Origin: Schoenoplectus triqueter
Taxonomy: Eukaryota > Streptophyta > Magnoliopsida > Poales > Cyperaceae
Reading direction: 5' to 3'
Assembly (NCBI GenBank): GCA_964058805.1
Contig: CAXKVV010000688.1
Location: 1 to 28,666 of the forward strand
DNA length: 28,666 nucleotides
A program made the translations under genes and the position numbers. The notes beneath the pieces were generated by a model. The model saw only the letters and a program-made list of their open reading frames with translations. It did no database searches and was not told the DNA's origin. Positions 22,501-28,666 of this stretch are shown piece by piece. Positions within the stretch are counted from its first letter, which is position 1. Each line of letters opens with the position of its first letter.

Positions 22501-23865
22501 AAAATATTTGAAAAAAAAAAAATGAACAAGTCAACAACAAAGTCTTTATTTTGGAACATAGTAAAATGCTCTGTATGAAAGTTACCTTCTTGACGGTCCA
22601 ATAAATAGTCGAAAGGTAAAAAATGTGTTATTTTTTTTCTTTTGGCTTCATAGAGAAAAGCAATTGGAAATCTTTAAATTTGGTAGTATTATACTTGATT
22701 TGTTTTAGTGGAAAATATTTTTTTATTATATCTTAATTTAATTTAAAATTTATCTAATCATAAAAAATGCCAAAGATTATGAATCGATTTTAGAAAAGTC
22801 AGGAACATTTTTTTTATTAAACATTTTAGAAACCTGAGTTTCTTTTTTGTTAATTTAAATATTTAATAAGTATACTTATTTTAAAAAAATGAATGGACAA
22901 ATTTCACCTCAGTAATAGAAGAATCTTAAGTGGATACACATTTATGGCTGGAGAGTGGAGACGAAAGGACACAGATCAAGCATCCTCGTTCTCGGTGTCT
23001 AGAAAAAGAATCGGTGAATTAAATTAAAAACGAAGATGAGGCGAGCAAAGAATAAAAAGGGCCGTGCAGCATGTTCTGATTTACCTTTTTAAGAAATAAG
23101 AACAAACAATTTTCTTATCGTAAATATATATGCTATTAATATCGACTCATCAGCTTCTACACTCTACTAAGAATATAGAGCCCAATATCTCATATGCGCC
23201 ACTGGTTATATCATATCCGAAGTAAATGGAAACGCAAATAAAATGCATTTCATGCAAAAAAAAAAAAACAACAACTTTCTTATATACCAACTAAAAGCGC
23301 TAACAAATCTCTCTAAATTCAAACTCTGTTATGCAAGATTCTTTGCAATTCTTGTTTAGGCCAGAGTATTCGGTAAATTTTGGAGGGCAAGAAGTTGAGT
23401 AAAACATATATAGCCCAAGCATATTTCCAATTTTTCGTTTTATTGTCGAAGCAACACTCGTGTTTTAGAGGAAGGCTATATTGATCATTTCACTTTGTAG
23501 AAAAGATTTATAATAATTTAAACTAAGTATTATCATGTTCAATAATTAAAGAGGACGACATTAAATTGATTGGTTACATTTCTATAAAGATATGTTGTTT
23601 ATTGAAGGATTACTAATGTGACCCTCTTGCTTTAACATGCATGACTGACGACAGTCTATGCAGAAATTAAATTTACACAGTTGAAATTAAAAATGACAAC
23701 ATTAAATATTAAGTATAAGTATTTTTTTTAAATACACACAATATTAAGTATAAGTATCTTTTTTTGACATATATGTTGCTGACCTTCAGACTGTATATTT
23801 TTAATGTTAGAGAGGCCAATATTAAATATTTCATGTTAAACAGGTGATACATCCCAACTTCAGAG
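19595..23865. other. AT-rich intergenic DNA, minor repeats only
   Basis: No gene recognised. The short ORF at 19963-20154 (minus) lies in AT-rich DNA and is likely chance. The segment 20752-20990 (GGACGGAGTCAGAATTTAAATATGAGGGG onward, then a GGGCGCTTCACGGGG phrase) resembles phrases that recur in plant repeats, so it may be a transposon scrap. ATTAAGTATAAGTAT is repeated at 23707 and 23742. Otherwise unremarkable. Confidence 0.55.
19757..19782. repeat. (TG)7(TA)6 compound microsatellite
   Basis: A TG dinucleotide run of about 14 bp passes directly into a TA run of about 12 bp. Confidence 0.9.
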
Positions 23866-24126
23866 AACTACAGCCCGTATCACCCAACCCAAGTATGGTG
23901 TATGGTATGGAGATGGAAAGTGTCTCTGTATACAGTTATGTACTCTCTGTACATAAAGGATTCTTGGAGAAAAAACCTCCGCATCACACGGCGCCGTCCC
24001 GAGCTTCCGTCGAAAGAGGAGCCACCCCCCTCCCCCCTCAAGTGTCTGTGTGGCTCGGTGAAATCGGGTGTGGCCTAATGTCGTGCCTACACGTGGTTCA
24101 CAGGAATTGAGGTGCCATCAGCGCTT
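23866..24126 (+). repeat. Dispersed repeat, copy 1 (261 bp)
   Basis: It matches 24762-24967 in direct orientation: shared phrases are AACTACAG, GTATCACCCAACCCAAG, CATAAAGGATTCTTGGAGAA, GTGTGGCTCGGTGAA, and TGTCGTGCCTACACGTGG through CCATCAGCGCTT. Copy 1 has about 50 bp extra in the middle, including the C-rich CCACCCCCCTCCCCCCTC. The ORF at 23844-24110 crosses it but is not conserved in copy 2. The element class is unknown; it could be part of an LTR or other transposon. Confidence 0.85.
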
Positions 24127-24512
24127 GCGGGCTATTCAGTGCACTTGGGCCGTTAGTTGTGACTGGGCCTTTCTGCGGCCACATAAAGGACAAGCGTGGG
24201 TTGTTATGGAATAAGTCCTCATTGGGAGTTAGGCGACGTTGCTATCGAATTGGAGAGTGAAAGGCTCGAGTGAGAGAGGGCTTTTTATTTTGAAAGCGGG
24301 AGAGCCCGGCTAATCCTATCCTGTGTCAACACTCAACACCTACCTGACATGAATGCTGACGCCCTTGCTTAGTAGCTTACCCATGCACATAAGTTACCTA
24401 GATTATTAAAGTATTAATATTCTCTGCATCACTAGTTACAAATGCTACAAAATCCCTGCAGTCCTGCACAGGAACAAAGCGTATTTATTAACGGTCTTTT
24501 GAACTTCTAAAG
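24127..24512. other. Moderately GC-rich unique segment, no gene seen
   Basis: Contains two TGGGCC motifs (24148 and 24163), a known plant promoter word, and the inverted pair GGGAGAGCCCGGC, but no TATA box or ORF that would make a promoter. Nothing else recognised. Confidence 0.5.
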
Positions 24513-24763
24513 TCTGCTTATTCTTTTTATTCATTCATTATTTTTTTTCAAAACATTGACACAATTATTTTTCACTTGTTCTGATTTCATGCAAACAAGG
24601 TTTGCTTTTTCCTGCTTCCAACTTTCTCCAAGTTTTTTCTTTTCCTCTGTCCCCTGTTTGCAAAGAAAACAAATTAAATAAGGCCAATCTTGTTCTTCCC
24701 GCCGACTCCAGATTACTTTGGACGAACCATAATTAACCATCGTTAAAAAAAAATCAAAATCAA
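24513..24763 (+). repeat. Outlying copy of the second hairpin's loop-plus-arm sequence
   Basis: This is a diverged reverse complement of 26956-27188. Shared anchors: TCTGCTTATT, AACATTGACA, AACAAGGTTTGCTT, TTTTCCTCTGTC, and CCAGA(T/C)TACTTTGGAC(G/A)AACCATAAT. It covers loop and inner left arm as one continuous, non-palindromic sequence, so it may represent the unit before inverted duplication. The direct repeat copy 2 begins at once after it. The minus-strand ORF at 24531-24740 is incidental. Confidence 0.8.
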
Positions 24764-24967
24764 CTACAGGACAGGCGTATCACCCAACCCAAGTTTGGTG
24801 TATGATATGGGGATGGAAAGTACCTCTCTGTATACTGTTATGTTCTCTAATCTCTCTGTACATAAAGGATTCTTGGAGAAGAAGTCCGCCCGTTGAAGTG
24901 TGGCTCGGTGAACACGTAATGTCGTGCCTACACGTGGTTCAGAGGAATTGAGCTGCCATCAGCGCTT
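24762..24967 (+). repeat. Dispersed repeat, copy 2 (206 bp)
   Basis: Direct-orientation partner of 23866-24126, lacking its C-rich middle. The two copies lie about 900 bp apart with different contents between and outside, so they are not obviously two LTRs of one element. Copy 2 is followed by the target site of the 175-bp element at 24982. Confidence 0.85.
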
Positions 24968-24969
24968 AG

Positions 24970-24981
24970 TCCATAGATTGC
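24970..24981. repeat. 12-bp target-site duplication, left copy
   Basis: TCCATAGATTGC, repeated exactly at 25157-25168 on the far side of the 175-bp element. Confidence 0.85.
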
Positions 24982-25156
24982 GATGAGATCCGCTGCTCGT
25001 AAAAAAAACGAGCAGGATCCAGCTCATCGGGATCGGACAACACGAGTTTATTTGATCTCTTCGAGATTAAAGTACGTGATTTTCGAGATGTTATTTGTCG
25101 TCAGATATACAAGCAGTTTCCGGCTCATAATTTTTACGAGCAGCTAATTCTCACCC
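24982..25156. mobile_element. 175-bp non-autonomous TIR element
   Basis: Ends GATGAGATCCGCTGCTCGTAAAAA and, reverse complemented, GGTGAGAATTAGCTGCTCGTAAAAA; 14 inner bases (GCTGCTCGTAAAAA) are identical. The left end alone also forms a second small hairpin (GATGAG...ACGAGCAGGATCCAGCTCATC). There is no coding capacity and no A-tail or RNA polymerase III boxes that I can see, which argues against a SINE. The perfect 12-bp duplication is longer than the usual 8-11 bp of hAT or Mutator elements. Family unknown. Confidence 0.75.
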
Positions 25157-25168
25157 TCCATAGATTGC
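25157..25168. repeat. 12-bp target-site duplication, right copy
   Basis: TCCATAGATTGC, identical to 24970-24981. Confidence 0.85.
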
Positions 25169-25689
25169 ACATTGTTCCTCATCTCCACCTCATTCCCATC
25201 TCTAGTTATAATAGAACAAGTAAAATCTATATTCTATCGAATCAGAAGTTCAAACAACAGCTAGCATGGAGCAAATAAATTCTAATCAAGTGTTAAGTTC
25301 ATGAAAGGTACCGTATAATATACAGTAATTTAAAATTACTTGGTGATATTTAATAGTCTCTTCCGCTACATAATGAACTGTTGGAGCTCATTAGTTCATA
25401 AATCTTACCTGAGTTGAAATGTTTCGACTGAAGTGTGCAATTTTTATATTTTATAATGGTCGCTGAGTATTACGGACCGGACGGTTTGAGCAAAGCCGCA
25501 AATTTAGTCCCAACCACAGGAAATATCAATATTGGATCTCCTGAGCACTTATAAAAGAGGGTACTGCTCACCTCTTTAGCACAGTAATTCAATTCCTCTT
25601 TGAGACAGATCCCATCAAGGGGTTAGCTCCATGGAGGACAGATACACTTATTTGTGCGTATCGGTGAAAAAAAATAGTTATTTGACAGG
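25169..25689. other. Unique segment leading to the minisatellite
   Basis: Mixed AT-rich DNA without a recognised gene. Its last 150 bp have a promoter-like look (see 25550). A possible short frame starts at the ATG at 25632 (MEDRYTYLCVSVKK) and stops at 25692, just before the repeat array. Confidence 0.5.
25550..25557 (+). promoter_or_regulatory. Possible TATA box upstream of the minisatellite
   Basis: TATAAAAG, preceded by CCTGAGCACT and followed by GAGGGTACTGCTCACC and a CT-rich stretch, with the first ATG at 25632. It points into the 42-bp array. It could equally be an LTR-type promoter or chance. Confidence 0.3.
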
Positions 25690-26163
25690 TTAGGAGGGGT
25701 AGTGGTTGGGGCTGCAGTGTGCCCCGGCTAGGTGTGTGTGTGGGGTTGGGGCTGCAGTGCGCCCCGGCCGGGTGCGGGTGTGTGGGGTCGGGGCAGCGGT
25801 GCGCCCCGGCTGGGTGCGGGTGTGTGGTATCGGGGCTGCGGTGCGCCCCGGCCGGGTACGGGTGTGTGGTGTCGGGGCTGCGGTGCCCCCGGGCGGATGC
25901 GGGTGTGTGGGGTCGGGGCTGCAGTGCGCCCAGGTCGAGTGTGGTTGTGTGGGGTCAGGGCTGCGGTGCGTCCGAGCCGGGTGCGAGTGTGTGGGGTCAG
26001 GCTGTGGTGCCCCCGGCCGGGTGCGGGTGTTTGGGGTCGGGGCTGCGGTGCGCCCGGCAGGGTGCGGGTGCGTGGGGTCGGGGCTGTGGTGCCCCCGGCC
26101 GGGTGCAGGTGTGTGGGGCCGGGGTGGCGGTGACCCCGGCGGGGTGGGTGTGGCTGCGGGGCG
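25690..26163 (+). repeat. 42-bp GC-rich minisatellite, left array (about 11 copies)
   Basis: The unit starts GTGCGCCCCGGCCGGGTGCG and continues GGTGTGTGGGGTCGGGGCTGCG. Unit starts at 25757, 25799, 25841 and 25883 give an exact 42-bp period; later units vary by a few bases (for example GTGCCCCCGG). Because 42 is a multiple of three, any frame without a stop in one unit stays open through the array. This explains the five overlapping Cys/Gly/Val-rich or Pro/His/Thr-rich ORFs on both strands. The array is the outer part of the left arm of the second foldback structure. Confidence 0.95.
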
Positions 26164-26252
26164 TGCTGTACATGTCAAAATGTGAACAATAACATAAGTT
26201 CTCGTCAGATTCCTTCAACCTTAAATCATGATTGTGCCATGAAAATAACATA
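26164..26252. other. Left-only junction between minisatellite and arm
   Basis: About 85 bp with no mirror on the right, where the arm passes straight into the array. It contains TACATGTCAAAATGTGAAC, loosely like the GACATGTTCAC at the start of the arm. Confidence 0.6.
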
Positions 26253-27069
26253 TTAGTAAAATTTCATTGACATGTTCACAAAAATTAATCTCGTTAATAT
26301 TATTTAATTGCTGTACTAATTAAACGTGTGTCAGTTCCATGTTTGCCATTTTAGCAAAGCGTATTTCAAATCTATCCTGCTGATATATGAATGGCAAAAA
26401 AGGTTTAGAATGAAAAAAAAAATGATATGTTAAATTACAGTCCGTAAGGTAAAAATAATCTCCATCTGCAACGGACTCAGGTATTGAAATATCTCTATCC
26501 CTGCTCATTATCGTTTAAGTGTCTTGAATCTTGATCCCTACAATAATCAGAATTGACCGAAATTTATTAATTAATTCTTAGAAAGAACATGAATAGTTAG
26601 AAAGAACATGAAATTTTTTCCTGAAGTGATAAATTATAATAAAAAATATTATATTCTTTGTTAAATTCATAACAACACATATTCTATATTAAAAGTTATA
26701 CAATTTATGATATATTTTTCTAAAAGACATCATTTTGCAGAATATTTTATCAAAATTTGAATTTAATTATACATTTAATTTTGAAAAAATTATGACTGCA
26801 TAAAAGTAATTGATTAATTATATTTAATTTTTATTTTATTTATTATTATATTTTGTATTAAAATAGTATGATATTTTTAGATTTTGATAAAGATAAATTA
26901 TAATATAGAAATAACCCAAAGCAAAGTTTGGACAACAAATTAGTAATTATTACTCATTGATTTAGAATTTTCCTCAACCATAGTTTGATTATGGTTTGTC
27001 CAAAGTAGTCTGGATCAGCGGAAAAAAAAAAACAAGACTCGCCTGATTTAATGGTTTTCTCCGCAAAAA
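26253..27069 (+). repeat. AT-rich inner left arm of the second foldback structure
   Basis: Reverse complement of 27215-27984. The inner 100 bp is almost identical to its partner: CTCCGCAAAAA, CCTGATTTAATGGTTTTC, AGTCTGGATCAGCGG and TTGATTTAGAATTTTCCTCAACC all mirror at 27220-27330 with only run-length changes and single substitutions. Outer parts differ more by small indels. A private 19-bp duplication of TTAGAAAGAACATGAA lies at 26579-26613. No coding sequence; the ORF at 26320-26508 (minus) is not kept in the partner arm. Confidence 0.95.
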
Positions 27070-27214
27070 GGTGACAGAGGAAAAATAAAAAAAAAAGATG
27101 AAAGCAGGTTTAAGCAAACCTTGTTTCCTTGCAATTAGAACAAATGAAAATAATTATGTCAATGTTTATAAAAAAAATAATAAGCAGAACTGCAGGGGTA
27201 ATAATTACGTCTTG
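27070..27214. other. 145-bp loop of the second foldback structure
   Basis: The unpaired centre. It is homologous, inverted, to the first part of 24513-24763 (GCAAACCTTGTTT, TGTCAATGTTTATA and AATAAGCAGA all match). The ORF at 27098-27331 starts here and runs into the right arm; no family recognised. Confidence 0.85.
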
Positions 27215-27984
27215 TTTTTTTTGCGGAGAAAACCATTAAATCAGGCGAGTCTTGTTTTTTTTCCCGCTGATCCAGACTACTTTGGACAAACCATAATCAA
27301 ACCATGGTTGAGGAAAATTCTAAATCAATGAGTAATAATTACAAATTTGTTGTTCAAATTTTGTTATGGGTTATTTCTATATTATAATGACTTTATCAAA
27401 ATCTAAAAATATCATACTATTTTAATACAAAATATAATAATAAATAAAATAAAAATTAAATATAATTAATCAATTACTTTTATGCAGTCATAACTTTTTC
27501 TTAACAAAATATATAATTAAATTCAAATTTTGATAAAATATTCTGCAAAATGATGTTAAAAAGATATATCATCAATTGTATAGCTTTTGATATAGAATAT
27601 GTGTTGTTATGAATTTAACAAAGAATATAATATTTTTATTATAATTTATCACTTCAGGAAAACTTTTCAATATATCTAACTATTCATGTTCTTTCTAAGA
27701 ATTAATTAATAAATTTCGGTCAATTCTTATTATTGCAGGGATGGAGATATTTCAATACCCGAGTCTGTTGCAGATGGAGATTATTTACCTTACGGACTGT
27801 AAATTAACATATCATTTTTTTTCATTATAAACCTTTTTTGCCATTCATTTTCATATATCAGCAGGATAGATTTGAAATACGCTTTGCTAAAATGGCAAAC
27901 CCACTGACACATGTTTAATTAGTGCAACAAATAAATAATATTAACGAGATTAATTTTTGTGAACATGCCAATGAAATTTTACCC
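27215..27984 (-). repeat. AT-rich inner right arm of the second foldback structure
   Basis: Mirror of 26253-27069. It ends with GAACATGCCAATGAAATTTTACC directly joined to the inverted minisatellite at 27985, whereas the left arm has 85 extra bases at that junction. Confidence 0.95.
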
Positions 27985-28666
27985 GCCCAGGGCACACCAC
28001 AGCCCCGGCAACCAACCGGCCGGGCACACCGCAGCCCCGACCCCACACACCTGCATCCAGCCAGGCACACCGCTGCCCCGACCGCACACACCCGCACCTG
28101 GTCGGGCACCGCTGCCCCGACCACACACACCCGCACCCGGCCGGGGGCACCGCTGCCCCGACCCCACACACCGCACCCGGCCGGGGGGCACCGCTGCCCC
28201 GACCCCACAAACCCACACCCGGCCGGGGCGCACCGCTGTCCCGACCCCACACACCCACACCCGATCGGGGCGCACCGCACCCCCAACCCCCACACCCGCA
28301 CCCGCCCGGGGCGCACCACAGCCCCGACCCCACACACCCGCACTCGGCCGGGGCGCACCACAGCCCCGACCCCACACACCCATACCTGGCCTGCGCGCAC
28401 CGCAGCCCCGACCCCACACACACACACATGGCCGGGGCGCACCGCAGCCCCGATCCCACACACCCACACCCGACCGGGGCGCACCACAGCCCCGACCACA
28501 CACACCCGCACCCGGCCTGCGCGCACCGCAGCCCCGACCCCCCCCACACACACCCGGCCGGGGCGCACCGCAGCCCCGACCCCACACACCCACACCCGGC
28601 CGGGGCACACCGCAGCTGCGACACCACACACCCGCACCCAGCCGGGGCGCACCACAGCCCTGACCC
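27985..28666 (-). repeat. 42-bp GC-rich minisatellite, right array, inverted and incomplete
   Basis: Units such as CGCACCGCAGCCCCGACCCC followed by ACACACCCGCACCCGGCCGGGG are the reverse complement of the left array's unit, with the same 42-bp period. About 16 units are present and the array runs off the window end. Units carry shared variants (CCTGCGCGCACC twice, at 28390 and 28517), showing local homogenisation. Long ORFs on both strands across 27915-28663 are by-products of the stop-free repeat. Confidence 0.95.

Noticed and set aside
23866..24967. The direct repeat pair as two LTRs of one retrotransposon
   Set aside because: No primer-binding site, polypurine tract, terminal TG...CA or 5-bp target duplication was found, and the 640-bp interval has no retroviral-type coding sequence.
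24982..25156. A SINE
   Set aside because: Length and target duplication would fit, but no A/B boxes or A/T-rich tail are visible, and the ends are inverted repeats of each other.
27915..28663. Repeat-peptide ORFs of 216-246 codons in the right minisatellite
   Set aside because: They are the 42-bp unit read in different frames on both strands. Equivalent frames exist in the left array, and none has a convincing start or a unique domain.
25690..28666. CRISPR-like regular repeats
   Set aside because: The units are contiguous 42-bp repeats without unique spacers, in a eukaryotic context.
1..28666. tRNA, rRNA or telomere repeats
   Set aside because: I saw no cloverleaf-type T-loop (GGTTCGAATCC), no conserved rRNA stretch and no TTTAGGG array; the TTCGAA-rich stretch at 14900-15080 belongs to the hAT MITE.

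Overview
The window looks like plant (eudicot-type) nuclear intergenic DNA. It is strongly AT-rich, holds no complete gene I can defend, and is built from plant transposon debris: a decayed Ty1/Copia integrase, an hAT-type MITE with a perfect 8-bp target-site duplication, a Mutator-like (Pack-type) element with long terminal inverted repeats (TIRs), and two MITEs embedded in TA microsatellites. No bacterial gene organisation, rRNA, tRNA or CRISPR is visible. The species cannot be fixed from the sequence.

Layout. 1-6016: AT-rich DNA without a recognisable gene. 6017-6345: a GC-rich island with a 54-bp repeat. 6700-7617: two 403-bp near-palindromic MITEs between three (TA)n tracts. 8582-16373: a giant inverted duplication. 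Its left arm (8582-10744) and right arm (12087-16373) are reverse complements, separated by a 1.3-kb spacer with a very GC-rich low-complexity block and a 140-bp tandem duplication. Each arm carries the 5' end of the same unidentified gene (TATA box, short 5' leader, first exon, second coding-like block), both pointing towards the centre. The left copy is open; the right copy has a 2-bp deletion and an in-frame stop. The right arm later took in a 730-bp Pack-type element with an apparent captured last exon, and a 543-bp hAT MITE. Their empty sites can be read in the left arm, so both arrived after the duplication, or were lost precisely from the left.

16374-16800 is a Copia integrase remnant on the minus strand that starts exactly where the right arm ends; a perfect 167-bp tandem duplication follows at 16872-17205. 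17206-23865 is AT-rich with only minor features. 23866-25170 holds a dispersed repeat pair, an outlying copy of sequence from the second hairpin, and a 175-bp TIR element with a 12-bp target duplication.

25690-28666 is a second, independent foldback structure. A 42-bp GC-rich minisatellite (about 11 copies) leads into an AT-rich arm, a 145-bp loop and the opposite arm, then the same 42-bp minisatellite in inverted orientation, which runs off the end of the window. This is the architecture of a foldback transposon: tandem repeats in the outer part of long inverted repeats.

The most interesting reading, an inference, is that the first hairpin is a natural inverted-repeat locus. Its inward-facing gene promoters could make long double-stranded RNA against the parent gene, comparable in principle to known plant inverted-repeat silencing loci such as maize Mu killer or Arabidopsis PAI1-PAI4.
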